64,000 bases of DNA from Yoonia vestfoldensis (lineage in GTDB: Bacteria; Pseudomonadota; Alphaproteobacteria; Rhodobacterales; Rhodobacteraceae): contig NZ_CP021431.1 of assembly GCF_002158905.1 (NCBI RefSeq), positions 1,426,001 through 1,490,000 on the forward strand, in the 5' to 3' direction. The notes under the pieces were generated by a model. It did no database searches and was not told the origin of the DNA. It saw only the letters and a program-made list of their open reading frames with translations. Each line of letters begins with the position of its first letter. Within the stretch, counting starts at the first letter, position 1. This document shows positions 15,741 to 26,856 of the stretch, in pieces. The translations under genes were made by a program, and so were the position numbers.

Positions 15741-17782
15741 AGATCCTTTACCAGCCGCAGCGCATCATAGATCGCCGCATGGATATTGCGCGCGCTGACC
15801 GCATCCCCGATCCGAAACAGCTGGAACGCGCCCTCCGGATTGGTCGCGACCGCTTGCGCGCGCCCCGATATCAGCGCGTCCTGATCAACCTCGCCCAGAT
15901 TGCGCGACAAGGGCTTGAGGTCGAAATAAAGATCATCCAGCGGCAAGGTCCCGTAATTCACCACGATCTGGTCATAGGTCTTTTGCTTGGTGAAGGTGCT
16001 GTAATCGGTGCCGATCACCGCGCGCAGCCGGTTGCCCTCGCGGGTGACATCCAGCAGGCGGCGGGTGACGGTGAAGGTCACATCCTTATCCTGCAAAGCG
16101 CGCATATAGGGCACAAGGTTCATCCCCATGATTTCAGGCGCAAAGCTGCGGTCGGGCGTCATCACCTCGACGCTTGCGCCGGTATTGGCCACGACCTCTG
16201 CTGCCATCAGGCCGGGATGATCGCCGCTTTCATCATAGATCAGCACATCCTGGCCCGGTTTGACATCGCCCGAGATGATATCCCAGGCGCTGACCACCAG
16301 CGGATTTTCCTCTTTTTGTTCAAAGAGCTGCGTATTGGGCAGCCCGCCCGTCGCCACGATCACCACATCGGGGGCAAGGGCGGTCACATCGGCAGCCTCG
16401 GCCCAGGTGTTGAAATGAAAGCTCACATCGCGCGCGGCACATTGCGCCATGCGCCAATCGATGATGCCGATCATTTCGCGCCGGCGCGGGTTCTGTGCGG
16501 TCAGCCGGATCTGGCCGCCGGGGTCGGGCTGGGCCTCGAATACGGTGACGGCATGGCCGCGTGCGGCGGCAACGCGCGCAGCCTCTAGCCCCGCTGGCCC
16601 CGCACCGATGATCACGACCTTGCGCGCCGCAGGGGCGGGGGCGATGTCATGCGGCATGGTCAATTCGCGCCCGGTGGCAGCGTTATGGATGCAAAGCGCC
16701 TCGCCCGCCTGATAGATCCGGTCAAGGCAATAGGTGGCCCCCACACAGGGGCGGATGTCATCCTCGCGCCCGTCCATGATCTTGCGCAGGATATGCGGGT
16801 CGGCCATATGCGCCCGCGTCATGCCGACCATATCCAGCAATCCGGCCTGTATCGCATGGCGTGCGGTGGCCACATCGGGGATGCGCGCGGCATGGAAGGT
16901 CGGCAATCCTGTTGCCTGTTTCACGGCGCCTGCGAAATCCAGATGCGGCGCGCTTTTCATGCCCTGCACGGGGATCACATCGGTCATCGCAGGATCGGTA
17001 TGGATGCGGCCTTTGATGACGTTCAGAAAATCGACCATGCCGGTATCGGCCAGCTTTTTGGAAATTGTGATGCCTTCCTCGGGGGTGATGCCACCCGCCG
17101 CTGCCTCGTCCGCCGTGTAACGCAGGCCGATGATGAAATCGTCGCCCACCCGTTTGCGACAGGCTGTCAGCACATCGCGCAGCAATTGCATCCGGCTATC
17201 GAGGCTTTGCCCCCCGTAAGGCCCGTCCAGATCATTGGTCAGCGGCGACCAGAATTGATCAAGCAGATGGCCGTAGACCTGCAATTCGATCCCGTCCATG
17301 CCACCGGCCTGCATCCGTTCGGCCGCATCCGCGAAATCGGTGATGATCCGCGCGATATCCCAATCCTCGGCCAGTTTGGGAAAGGCCCGATGCGCCGGCT
17401 CGCGGTGCCGCGAAGAAGAAACAGAAGGCAGCCAGTCGCCCTTGGCCCAGCCGGTGCGCCGCCCCAGATGCGTCAGTTGGATCATCACCGCGCAGCCGTG
17501 GTCATGGCAGGCATCGGTCAGGTTCTTGATCCAGGGCACGACCTCGTCCTTGTAGGCAAGGATGTTATTGAACACCGGCGGGCTGTCACGCGACACGGCG
17601 GCGGATCCTGCGGTCATGGTCAGCGCCACCCCCGCCTTGGCCCGTTCGGCATGATAGGCGGCATAGCGTGCCTTGGGCATCCCGTCCTCGGGATAGGCGG
17701 GTTCATGGCTGGTGGTCATGATCCGGTTGCGCAGGGTCAGATGTTTAAGCTGATAGGGCTGCAACAAAGGGTTGGTGGACAT
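15737..17782 (-). CDS. Trimethylamine-dehydrogenase-type NADH:flavin oxidoreductase (likely N-demethylase)
   Basis: A 681-residue two-part flavoenzyme. The N-terminal TIM barrel is old-yellow-enzyme type (NRIMTTSHEPAYPEDG, MIQLTHLGRRTGW, DGIELQVYGHLLDQFWSP). The C-terminal half carries the dinucleotide-binding motif VVIIGAGPAGLEAARVAA. Members with this sequence flavour demethylate dimethylglycine, N-methylproline (stachydrine breakdown) or related methylamines. The iron-sulfur segment reads CVGATYCLDRIYQAGEALC: the second of the four cysteines of the TMADH pattern is Ala here. The ATG at 17782 gives the normal family start; the frame runs about 30 codons further upstream without family-like sequence. 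It stands alone. Exact substrate is uncertain. Confidence 0.85.
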   Translation of the reverse strand: MSTNPLLQPYQLKHLTLRNRIMTTSHEPAYPEDGMPKARYAAYHAERAKAGVALTMTAGSAAVSRDSPPVFNNILAYKDEVVPWIKNLTDACHDHGCAVMIQLTHLGRRTGWAKGDWLPSVSSSRHREPAHRAFPKLAEDWDIARIITDFADAAERMQAGGMDGIELQVYGHLLDQFWSPLTNDLDGPYGGQSLDSRMQLLRDVLTACRKRVGDDFIIGLRYTADEAAAGGITPEEGITISKKLADTGMVDFLNVIKGRIHTDPAMTDVIPVQGMKSAPHLDFAGAVKQATGLPTFHAARIPDVATARHAIQAGLLDMVGMTRAHMADPHILRKIMDGREDDIRPCVGATYCLDRIYQAGEALCIHNAATGRELTMPHDIAPAPAARKVVIIGAGPAGLEAARVAAARGHAVTVFEAQPDPGGQIRLTAQNPRRREMIGIIDWRMAQCAARDVSFHFNTWAEAADVTALAPDVVIVATGGLPNTQLFEQKEENPLVVSAWDIISGDVKPGQDVLIYDESGDHPGLMAAEVVANTGASVEVMTPDRSFAPEIMGMNLVPYMRALQDKDVTFTVTRRLLDVTREGNRLRAVIGTDYSTFTKQKTYDQIVVNYGTLPLDDLYFDLKPLSRNLGEVDQDALISGRAQAVATNPEGAFQLFRIGDAVSARNIHAAIYDALRLVKDL

Positions 17783-17946
17783 AGCAAGGCTCCGGGCTGG
17801 TTGGGCCCATACTGTCGCAAGGCGCGCGGATGTATAGCGGGTTTGCGGCAGCGCAGAGAGTGCCACCGACAGCATCGCGCGGCTATGCAGGAACGTGTCC
17901 TGCGGTCGCGCGTTGGTCAGCTGACATCACAAGAACAGGATAGATC

Positions 17947-18198
17947 ATGGCGCTTCTCTGGATCATCATCATCGGCTTTGTCGCGGGGCTGATCGCGCGG
18001 GCTATCACGCCGGGCGATCACCATCCCTCAGGCTTTCTGCGCACCACGGCGCTGGGGATTATCGGGGCTGTCGTGGCGTCTTTTGTCGGGCAGACGCTGG
18101 GGCTATATGGGACGGGGCAGGGCGCAGGCATCATCGGTGCCGCCATCGGCGCGGTGCTGGTGCTGACGGTCTGGGGCTATCTGCAAAAGCGGCGCTAG
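17947..18198 (+). CDS. GlsB/YeaQ/YmgE-family small membrane protein
   Basis: An 83-residue protein with three hydrophobic segments and glycine-rich turns (IIGFVAGLIARAITPGDHHPSGF, LGIIGAVVASFVGQTLG, GAAIGAVLVLTVWGYLQKRR), the transglycosylase-associated/GlsB fold. Homologues are stress-induced inner-membrane proteins of unproven biochemical role. The ATG follows the purine-rich stretch ACAGGATAG. It is transcribed divergently from the flavoenzyme, with 164 bp between. Confidence 0.85.
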   Translation: MALLWIIIIGFVAGLIARAITPGDHHPSGFLRTTALGIIGAVVASFVGQTLGLYGTGQGAGIIGAAIGAVLVLTVWGYLQKRR

Positions 18199-18208
18199 GG
18201 CCGCTGGG

Positions 18209-18868
18209 TCATTGATCGCGCAAGGCCGTGCAGATCCGCTGCATCTGCGCGATCGAGATCGTGGCATCGGTGACGCGATCATCTTGCGACATCACCGTGC
18301 CTGCAGTGTCCATCGCTGGCCCCTCTCCCTGGCGGGCGGTATCGGCGGTAAATGCCGTGACGGCCGTGTCACCACTGGTGCCCGTCGCGCCGGGCTGGCC
18401 GGTGGTGCCATCAACAGGCGCGCCGGTGACGACATCTGCCGGGGCCTGCCCGTCCAGCGTGCCGCGCGTATTGGCCCCCGTGCCCAAGCGGGCCGCCGTG
18501 TCATCCGCCCCCGCAACAGCGCGGCCATTGCCGTCATCCGACATCTGGCCGGGCGCATCAGAAAGCATCTCTGCCGCGGTCAGCTGGGCCAGATCGGCGC
18601 AATCGCGGCGGATGATATCCTGATCACCGGGCGCAAGCGTGCGCCATTGCAGTGCCAGTTCCTCGGCGGGGCGCAGGGTCAGCCGGTCATGGGTCAACAT
18701 CGCCATGATCAGCGTCGGCGGCCAGTCCCCGCCATAGGCGATGGGTTGCAGGTCGGGCGCATTGGTCTGGCTGATGGTCTCGTTCACGGCGCCGCTGGTC
18801 TGCGCCAAGGCGCTGCCGGCCGCCAGCGGGGCCATCAGGGTCATGGTCAAAAGGACATGTTTCATCAT
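18209..18868 (-). CDS. Secreted Gly/Thr-rich hypothetical protein
   Basis: A 219-residue protein with a signal peptide (about residues 1-23, ending GSALA). A short conserved-looking domain follows (APDLQPIAYGGDWPPTLIMA, LAPGDQDIIRRDCADLAQL), then a low-complexity Gly/Thr/Ala-rich middle and a C-terminal helix with one Cys (IAQMQRICTALRD). I do not recognise a family. GGAGACG precedes two consecutive ATGs; the first was taken. Probably periplasmic or envelope-attached. It is convergent with the GlsB-like gene, 10 bp apart. Confidence 0.65.
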   Translation of the reverse strand: MMKHVLLTMTLMAPLAAGSALAQTSGAVNETISQTNAPDLQPIAYGGDWPPTLIMAMLTHDRLTLRPAEELALQWRTLAPGDQDIIRRDCADLAQLTAAEMLSDAPGQMSDDGNGRAVAGADDTAARLGTGANTRGTLDGQAPADVVTGAPVDGTTGQPGATGTSGDTAVTAFTADTARQGEGPAMDTAGTVMSQDDRVTDATISIAQMQRICTALRDQ

Positions 18869-19040
18869 CGTCTCCGGTTGCATGCGACAAGCGACCCCCG
18901 CGTAATGGTGCGGCGGTCCATGCTGATCAACGCTGTGGCGGGACGGATCGTTCCTTGGCACAGGCGCGGCTGCGACATGCAGGCCATGCCCCGCCCGCCC
19001 GGCGTGGCGGTGCCAGATCATGCGATTTTGGGGATGATAT

Positions 19041-19130
19041 TGGCGGAGAGACAGGGATTCGAACCCTGGGTGGGCTTGCACCCACAACGGTTTTCGAGAC
19101 CGCCCCGTTCGACCACTCCGGCACCTCTCC
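19041..19130 (-). tRNA. tRNA-Ser (CGA)
   Basis: A 90-nt class-II tRNA with encoded CCA and a long variable arm. The acceptor stem pairs GGAGAGG with the complementary 3' strand. The anticodon loop is CTCGAAA with anticodon CGA, and the T-loop is TTCGAAT. Confidence 0.96.
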
Positions 19131-19262
19131 GCGGTGCGGGCGGGATAATGTGCCGCGCCGCGCTGCGCAAGGGGCAAAACGCTCTCACCGAGAATTGCAT
19201 GGGCATTGCCGCAAAAATCGTGTTTGTCATGGCCGATATCGCCCAAACCGAAAGGAATGATC

Positions 19263-20111
19263 ATGTTGCGCCGCCTGTTTTTGTCGCTTGTTGCCGTGCT
19301 GAGCTTTGCCGGGGGGCTTGCGGGGCCTTTGGTTGGACCCAGCTATGCCCAGGATGGCGATGCCGATGCCTTGTTCGATCTGGTCGGCATGCCGCAGATC
19401 GTTGCGGTGATGCGCGACGAGGGGCTGGATTACGGCAAAACCATCGCGCAAGACATGTTTCCCGCAGGGATGACCCCCCGCTGGGCCGCGCATCTGGACC
19501 GGATCTATGATGCCGACAGATTGGTCGCACAGATGCGCAGCGCCTTTGTCACAGCGCTGGAGGGGCAGGATCTGGCACCGGCGCTGGCCTTTTACGGCGC
19601 GCCGCTGGGCCAGCGCATCGTCGCGGGCGAGGTCGCGGCACGCCGCGCGATGCTGGACCCCGCCATGGATGCCGCAAGCAAGGAATTTGCCGCCGAACAG
19701 GCGCTGGCCGATACGCCGCGCTATCAGCTGATCAGTGATTTCATCGCCGCCAATGACCTGATCGAGGCCAATGTCGTCGGCGGGCTGAATGCCAATTTCG
19801 CCTTTGTTGATGCGCTGGTTTCGGGCGGGGCCACTTTGCCCGGTGTCAGCGCCGATGATCTGCTGGCCGATGTCTGGGCGCAAGAGGACCAGATCCGCCG
19901 CAGCACGACCGAGTGGCTGAGCGCCTTTTTGCTGCTGGCCTATGCGCCCTTGCAGGATCAAGAGATCGCGGAATTGACCGCCTTTAGCCAGACCCAAGAA
20001 GGCCGCGCGATGACGCAGGCGCTGTTCATCGCCTTTGACCAGATTTTTGTGCAGCTGTCGCGCGAATTGGGCTCGGCGGCTTCTGGCTTTATCATCAGCC
20101 AGGACCTGTAA
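19263..20111 (+). CDS. DUF2059-domain secreted protein
   Basis: A 282-residue protein with a signal peptide (about residues 1-29, ending SYAQ). The body is mostly helical and of DUF2059 type (ALFDLVGMPQIVAVMRDEG, SQTQEGRAMTQALFIAFDQI). Such proteins are periplasmic with unknown function. The ATG at 19263 lies six bases after AAAGGA; an ATG two codons earlier is too close to that RBS. A lipoprotein gene follows 64 bp downstream on the same strand. Confidence 0.8.
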   Translation: MLRRLFLSLVAVLSFAGGLAGPLVGPSYAQDGDADALFDLVGMPQIVAVMRDEGLDYGKTIAQDMFPAGMTPRWAAHLDRIYDADRLVAQMRSAFVTALEGQDLAPALAFYGAPLGQRIVAGEVAARRAMLDPAMDAASKEFAAEQALADTPRYQLISDFIAANDLIEANVVGGLNANFAFVDALVSGGATLPGVSADDLLADVWAQEDQIRRSTTEWLSAFLLLAYAPLQDQEIAELTAFSQTQEGRAMTQALFIAFDQIFVQLSRELGSAASGFIISQDL

Positions 20112-20175
20112 GCGGTCTTGGCAAGCAGGCCAAAGGCGGTATGGTGTGGGTCCATCAACAAGAAGGAACAGGATC

Positions 20176-20583
20176 TTGCAACTTAAACTGACCGCCGCAT
20201 GTGTGCTTGGCCTTTTGGCAGGATGCGCGGGGCAGGGGGCGCTGGTGGCGGTCGACCCGGCCTTGCCGACGGGTGATCCGCGTCAGGAACGGCTTGTTTT
20301 TAACGAATGTGCGATCTATTTCGCGGCTGTGCAATCCTTGCGCGCCGATGGCCGCAGGCCCAATGGCAACCCGACCCGTGGCTGCCCGGCCGAGGCCGCA
20401 GCCCGCCCCGCCGATATCAATCCGATGGTCAGCGTGCCCGCGGTCTCGGCGGGTTTTCCGCAGGAATTATATGGCCGGATGGTCGCGCGCGGCCTGCCCA
20501 AGGATCAGGTCGATGACATCGCCCGGTCCAAGGCATTCTGGGATCTGGTCGCATTCCGCGACAGCGTGATCAGCGGTTTCTAA
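20176..20583 (+). CDS. Small hypothetical lipoprotein
   Basis: A 135-residue protein starting at TTG and preceded by AAGAAGGAACAGGA. The lipobox is L14-A15-G16-C17, so Cys17 should be lipid-modified. The mature part has two further cysteines (FNECAIYF, TRGCPAEA) and a C-terminal FWDLVAFRDSVISGF. The frame is open further upstream, but only this start yields a signal sequence. No family recognised. It overlaps the 3' end of the opposite-strand lipoprotein gene by four bases. Confidence 0.65.
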   Translation: MQLKLTAACVLGLLAGCAGQGALVAVDPALPTGDPRQERLVFNECAIYFAAVQSLRADGRRPNGNPTRGCPAEAAARPADINPMVSVPAVSAGFPQELYGRMVARGLPKDQVDDIARSKAFWDLVAFRDSVISGF

Positions 20584-20885
20584 GCGCCGTAAACCAAAAG
20601 CGCCGTGATCAGCGCGCTGGGGGTGGCGTCATAGAGGCCCATATTCGCTTGCAGCTGGATCACGCGGGTGGGCCGGTCTTGCGCGGGCACCCCCGCGGCA
20701 TCCATCGCCGCGTTCAGCGCCGGGCCGCCACCTGCGCCGATATCGCGGCGGATCGCGTCATAATCGGATTTGACGATCACCTCGACCTGACCGCGTTTCT
20801 GGGCCTGGGCCGGATCGGTCAATGTGGTCAGCGGCGCCATGGTGCAGGCGGCCAGAACAAGCGGCAGGATCAGGGCAGGGCGCAT
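20580..20885 (-). CDS. Small hypothetical lipoprotein
   Basis: A 101-residue protein with an N-terminal signal and lipobox L11-A12-A13-C14. The mature part contains QVEVIVKSDYDAIRRDIGAG and a C-terminal hydrophobic stretch (TPSALITALLVYGA). The family is not recognised. The ATG at 20885 is preferred over longer frames because it gives the lipoprotein signal. It is divergent from rplU, and the rplU promoter lies 24 bp upstream of this start. Confidence 0.6.
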   Translation of the reverse strand: MRPALILPLVLAACTMAPLTTLTDPAQAQKRGQVEVIVKSDYDAIRRDIGAGGGPALNAAMDAAGVPAQDRPTRVIQLQANMGLYDATPSALITALLVYGA

Positions 20886-20908
20886 GGGGTTTTTGACCTT
20901 CTTTTGGC

Positions 20909-20937
20909 TTGACTTACGGGGGCATTGGACGGATAAG
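20909..20937 (+). promoter_or_regulatory. rplU-rpmA promoter
   Basis: TTGACT at 20909-20914 and GATAAG at 20932-20937 with a 17-bp spacer, about 125 bp before the L21 start. The CTTGAC form of the -35 is common in this group, and a similar promoter precedes rplM. Confidence 0.65.
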
Positions 20938-21062
20938 CCGCCATCCTGACAAGGGTTTTGTCGGGGTATTTGCAAAATGACGCCTACGGGCGCGCAGTCC
21001 ACAGGCACCTAACGCCGGATCACACCGGGGCCTCAGCGACGCGGAAAATGAAGGAATAACAT

Positions 21063-21701
21063 ATGTTTGCGGTTCTCAAAACCGGCGGCAAGCAGTATAA
21101 AGTCGCCTCTGGCGATGTGCTGCGCGTCGAAAAGCTGGCGGCAAAAGCTGGCGACAAGATCCAGTTCAACGAGATTCTGATGGTCGGTGCGACCGTTGGC
21201 GCGCCTTTGGTGGCCGGTGCCGGCGTTCAGGCCGAGGTGATCGACCAGATCAAGGGCGAAAAGACCATCAATTACGTCAAGCGTCGTCGTAAGCATGGCA
21301 GCCAGCGCAAGAAAGGCCATCGTCAGCAACTGACCCTGGTGCGGATCGCCGATATCCTGGAAACAGGTGCCGACAAATCCGGCGTCATGGCCGCCGTATC
21401 CGGTGCTGGCATCAAGATGGACATCACGCCCCGCGTGAACCCCAAAGGCATCGCCAAGCCCAAGAAAGCCGCAGCGCCCAAAGCCGCCGCAGCCGAAACC
21501 GGTGGCGATGATCTGAAAAAGCTGTCGGGCGTCGGCCCGGCGCTGGAAAAGAAATTGCAGGCCGCTGGCGTGACATCTTTCGCACAGATCGCCGCTTGGT
21601 CCGAAGAGGATGTCGCTGCATTTGACGAAAAGCTGTCGTTCAAAGGCCGCATCGCACGTGAAGGCTGGGTTGCGCAAGCAGCCGAGCTGTCCAAAGCTTA
21701 A
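21063..21701 (+). CDS. rplU: 50S ribosomal protein L21 with C-terminal extension
   Basis: A 212-residue protein. Residues 1-103 are canonical L21 ([34 protein letters not shown]), which binds 23S rRNA and contacts L20. The remainder is an extension: an Ala/Lys/Pro linker (about 130-150), then a helix-hairpin-helix-like domain ([41 protein letters not shown]). This is about twice the length of E. coli L21. Similar extensions are known in alphaproteobacteria, but their role is not established. It is co-transcribed with rpmA, 11 bp downstream. Confidence 0.97.
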   Translation: MFAVLKTGGKQYKVASGDVLRVEKLAAKAGDKIQFNEILMVGATVGAPLVAGAGVQAEVIDQIKGEKTINYVKRRRKHGSQRKKGHRQQLTLVRIADILETGADKSGVMAAVSGAGIKMDITPRVNPKGIAKPKKAAAPKAAAAETGGDDLKKLSGVGPALEKKLQAAGVTSFAQIAAWSEEDVAAFDEKLSFKGRIAREGWVAQAAELSKA

Positions 21702-21712
21702 GGAGAGACGAG

Positions 21713-21982
21713 ATGGCACATAAAAAAGCAGGCGGTTCATCCCGTAACGGACGCGACTCTGCGGGTCGTCGTCTTGGTGTAAAGAAATTCGGCGGCGAAG
21801 CCGTCATTCCCGGCAACATCATCATGCGCCAGCGTGGCACCAAGATGTGGCCAGGCATGGGCGTCGGCATGGGCAAGGATCACACGATCTTTGCAACAGC
21901 CGAAGGTGCCGTGAAATTTCACAAGGGCCTGAAAGGCCGCACCTTTATTTCGGTTCTCCCCGTGGCGGAGGCCGCCGAGTAA
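21713..21982 (+). CDS. rpmA: 50S ribosomal protein L27
   Basis: An 89-residue protein with the conserved N-terminus [16 protein letters not shown] reaching the peptidyl-transferase centre, plus [21 protein letters not shown]. There is no N-terminal extension of the kind cleaved in Firmicutes. RBS AAGGAGA lies just upstream. It ends the rplU operon and is followed by a terminator; obgE is close by, as often seen in bacteria, but here a GNAT gene intervenes. Confidence 0.97.
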   Translation: MAHKKAGGSSRNGRDSAGRRLGVKKFGGEAVIPGNIIMRQRGTKMWPGMGVGMGKDHTIFATAEGAVKFHKGLKGRTFISVLPVAEAAE

Positions 21983-22009
21983 ACCGAATTTCTCAACCAG
22001 AATAATTGA

Positions 22010-22037
22010 GGGGATCGGTTTTCGCCGGTCCCCTTTT
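22010..22037 (+). terminator. Terminator of rplU-rpmA
   Basis: GGGGATCGG and CCGGTCCCC pair with one wobble and are followed by TTTTTT. Confidence 0.85.
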
Positions 22038-22106
22038 TTATTCATAAATTCGCTACCATATCGGGTTACGAAGCGCCAAACTGGCTTGTTTTCGAGGAGG
22101 GAAAGC

Positions 22107-22649
22107 ATGATCCACGAGGAAATCATCGTGCAACAGACGATCCAATCGGATCGCTTCATGCTGCGCCCTTGCCGCAAATCGGATGCCGGGCTGATCGCCA
22201 TGTATGCCGGCGATGACCGCGTCGCGCGCGGCACACGGTCCGTGCCGCATCCCTTGCCCCCCGGCACGGTCGAGGCGATGATCGAACGCGCCTTGCTGTC
22301 GGACCGGACAGAGGATGTCTGGATCATCGACGGCTCTGCCCATGGCCATGCAGAGGCTTTGGGCCTGATCAGCCTTGAACGGATGGACCGCGCGCAATCA
22401 GAGATTTTCTACTGGATCGCGCCTGCCTTTTGGAACACCGGCTATGCGTCAGAGGCCGTGCGCGCGATCATCGCCGCCAACCCGCATCAATCCGAACGTA
22501 TCTTTGCCGAGGTGTTTCAGGACAACCCCGGCTCTGCCCGCGTGCTGACCAATTGCGGTTTCGATTACCTGGGCGATGCAGAGGCGTTTTCCGTCTCACG
22601 CGGGGCGACGGTGCCGACATGGACCTATACGCTGAAAACCGGCGCCTGA
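22107..22649 (+). CDS. GNAT-family N-acetyltransferase (RimJ/RimL-like)
   Basis: A 180-residue acetyltransferase. The N-terminal strand (QSDRFMLRPCRKSD), the central IFYWIAPAFWNTGYASEAVRAII and the terminal GSARVLTNCGFDYLGDAEAFSV match the Acetyltransf_3/RimJ-like group. Its acceptor (protein N-terminus or small amine) cannot be told. The ATG at 22107 follows a strong GAGGAGGG. It sits between rpmA and obgE on the same strand, with a terminator upstream, so it is probably transcribed from its own promoter and may continue into obgE 71 bp later. Confidence 0.85.
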   Translation: MIHEEIIVQQTIQSDRFMLRPCRKSDAGLIAMYAGDDRVARGTRSVPHPLPPGTVEAMIERALLSDRTEDVWIIDGSAHGHAEALGLISLERMDRAQSEIFYWIAPAFWNTGYASEAVRAIIAANPHQSERIFAEVFQDNPGSARVLTNCGFDYLGDAEAFSVSRGATVPTWTYTLKTGA

Positions 22650-22681
22650 CCGGCCATGGCTTGAGAAGCGCTGCACAATAG

Positions 22682-24858
<2,177 letters not shown>

Positions 24859-24867
24859 GGACAGAAC

Positions 24868-26124
24868 ATGACAGATATCACCGCCCTGATGGCGCAAATC
24901 GGCGCTGATGCGCGCGCCGCCGCCACCGTGCTGGCCACCACCGGATCGGACCGCAAAAAGGCCGCGCTGATCGCTGCGGCCGATGCGATCTGCGCCAATA
25001 TCGCACCAATCCTCGACGCCAATGCCAAGGATCAGGCTTATGGCGCCGAAAAAGGCCTTAGCCCCGCGATGATGGACCGGCTGATCCTGACCGAACCGCG
25101 CATTCGCGCCATGGCCGAGGGGCTGCGCAATGTCGCAGCCCAGCCTGACCCGGTGGGCGCGGTGATGGCGCAATGGGATATGCCATCGGGGCTGCATATC
25201 CGGCGCGTGCGCACGCCTTTGGGGGTGGTCGGCGTGATCTATGAAAGCCGGCCCAATGTGACGGCGGATGCCGGCGCGCTTTGCCTGCAATCGGGCAATG
25301 CGGTGATCCTGCGGGGCGGGTCGGAAAGCTTTCATTCCGCGACGGCGATCCATCATTGCCTGCAAACCGGGCTGGAACAGGCGGGCCTGCCTGCGACGGC
25401 GATCCAGCTGGTGCCGACGCGCGACCGTGCCGCTGTTTCTGCGATGCTGACCGCGACGGATCATATCGATGTGATCGTGCCGCGCGGCGGCAAGGGGTTG
25501 GTGGGGCTGGTCCAGCGCGAGGCGCGGGTGCCGGTCTTTGCCCATCTCGAAGGGATTTGCCATATCTATGTGGATGCCAGCGCCGATCCTGCCATGGCGC
25601 GCGACATCGTGCTGAACGCCAAAACCCGCCGCACGGGTATCTGCGGGGCGATGGAATGCCTGTTGATCGACCGGCAATTCCACGACCAGCACGGGCCGAT
25701 CCTGATAGAGGCACTGCTGCAAGCCGGGGTCGCGGTGCGCGCCGATGGCGATCTGGCCAAGATCCCCGGCACAATCCAGGCGCAACCGGGTGATTTCGGA
25801 TGCGAATTCCTCGACATGATCTGTGCGGCCAAATTGGTCGACGGTGTGGATGCCGCCATCGGGCATATCCGGCACTATGGCTCGCAGCATACCGATGCGA
25901 TCATCACCGAAGATGCGCAGGCCGCCGCCCATTTCTTTGCCCAGCTCGACAGCGCGATCTTGATGCATAACGCCTCGACCCAATTCGCCGATGGCGGTGA
26001 ATTCGGCATGGGGGCGGAAATCGGCATCGCCACCGGCAAGATGCATGCGCGCGGGCCTGTCGGGGCCGAACAGCTGACCAGCTTCAAATATCTTGTCAGT
26101 GGCAAAGGGGCCCTGCGCGGCTAA
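24868..26124 (+). CDS. proA: Gamma-glutamyl phosphate reductase
   Basis: A 418-residue aldehyde-dehydrogenase-fold enzyme reducing glutamyl phosphate to the semialdehyde with NADPH. The catalytic Cys is C259 in [13 protein letters not shown]. Other conserved stretches are [29 protein letters not shown] and [21 protein letters not shown]. It is the last gene of obgE-proB-proA, and a 16-bp tandem triplet begins at its stop codon. Together with ornithine cyclodeaminase at 57.9 kb, the window holds two proline routes. Confidence 0.97.
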   Translation: MTDITALMAQIGADARAAATVLATTGSDRKKAALIAAADAICANIAPILDANAKDQAYGAEKGLSPAMMDRLILTEPRIRAMAEGLRNVAAQPDPVGAVMAQWDMPSGLHIRRVRTPLGVVGVIYESRPNVTADAGALCLQSGNAVILRGGSESFHSATAIHHCLQTGLEQAGLPATAIQLVPTRDRAAVSAMLTATDHIDVIVPRGGKGLVGLVQREARVPVFAHLEGICHIYVDASADPAMARDIVLNAKTRRTGICGAMECLLIDRQFHDQHGPILIEALLQAGVAVRADGDLAKIPGTIQAQPGDFGCEFLDMICAAKLVDGVDAAIGHIRHYGSQHTDAIITEDAQAAAHFFAQLDSAILMHNASTQFADGGEFGMGAEIGIATGKMHARGPVGAEQLTSFKYLVSGKGALRG

Positions 26125-26170
26125 GGCCCCTGTCTTCTAAGGTCCCTGTCTTCTCCGGCCCCCGTCTTCT
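26123..26170. repeat. Three tandem 16-bp repeats after proA
   Basis: AAGGCCCCTGTCTTCT, AAGGTCCCTGTCTTCT and CCGGCCCCCGTCTTCT follow each other without gaps at 26123, 26139 and 26155. The first unit includes the last two bases of the proA stop codon. The last unit runs into the composite repeat. Confidence 0.8.
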
Positions 26171-26213
26171 TTTTTCCAAAAATACTCATCTTTTCCCGGA
26201 CCCGGTCCGGGAC
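26166..26213 (-). repeat. Composite gene-end repeat, partial copy (module a)
   Basis: On the minus strand it reads GAGTATTTTTGG followed by AAAAAAGAAG (26166-26188). On the plus strand the segment is followed by the hairpin CCCGGAC-CCG-GTCCGGG. It lies between the convergent genes proA and chpT. Related modules are at 28758, 44795 and 55006. This copy lacks the GGGGCGCTGCCCC part. Confidence 0.7.
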
Positions 26214-26232
26214 GGGCCAAGCTCTTGGGCGC

Positions 26233-26826
26233 TCAGAAGCTGGCCACGATGCGGTCGCTGCTCATCTTGATCTGCACATCGCGTTCGGCCTCGTGCAGCA
26301 TATCGGGCAAAAGCGCGAATTGCACCTGCGCTGCGGAATAGACATAGCTGGCATCACCGCCATTGGCCAAGCTGTCCCAGAGACCGGGATCGATGGTAAA
26401 ACGCAGGCTTTCCGCGCTAAGCACCCAGCGGTTGTCGATGACGCTGACATGGATATCCCCGCCGACCGGCATCGCAGCCTCGAAACATTGCAACAGCAAA
26501 AGCGCGCAGCGCACCTCGCGGCGGGGGCGCGGCTCGGCCACTTGCCAAAAATAGGTAAAGCGCCCGCCGCGTGCCAGCACCGAGATCACCGGCAGGATAT
26601 CGGCGCTGCCCAACAGCTGGTCGGCACTGGCCGCGCCATAGGCGATGCGGTAAAACCGGATGCGCGCGCTGGCGTTCTGGACAGAATCGGCAATCAGTTC
26701 CATCTCGGCGCCGGGGTCGCCATCGGTCAGCGCCAGCAATTCAAGCCCATTGCCGATGGCCCCGATTGGGCTGATAAGGTCATGACAAATCCGAGAGCCG
26801 ACAAGCGAGGCAAGGTTAGGCCGCAT
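26233..26826 (-). CDS. chpT: Histidine phosphotransferase ChpT
   Basis: A 197-residue phosphotransfer protein that, in Caulobacter, relays phosphate from the hybrid kinase CckA to CtrA and CpdR. The acceptor helix is SRICHDLISPIGAIGNGLEL with H15 as the likely phosphorylated histidine. The C-terminal half is the degenerate kinase-like ATPase fold used for dimerisation and docking. ctrA and sciP are about 20 kb away in this window; cckA and cpdR are not seen. GGAG lies eight bases before the ATG. Only 30 bp separate this start from the divergent DUF3553 start, so its promoter must lie inside the neighbour or in the shared leader. Confidence 0.9.
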   Translation of the reverse strand: MRPNLASLVGSRICHDLISPIGAIGNGLELLALTDGDPGAEMELIADSVQNASARIRFYRIAYGAASADQLLGSADILPVISVLARGGRFTYFWQVAEPRPRREVRCALLLLQCFEAAMPVGGDIHVSVIDNRWVLSAESLRFTIDPGLWDSLANGGDASYVYSAAQVQFALLPDMLHEAERDVQIKMSSDRIVASF

Positions 26827-26856
26827 TACAAAGGCTCCAGCAAAAAGGAAACAGAT

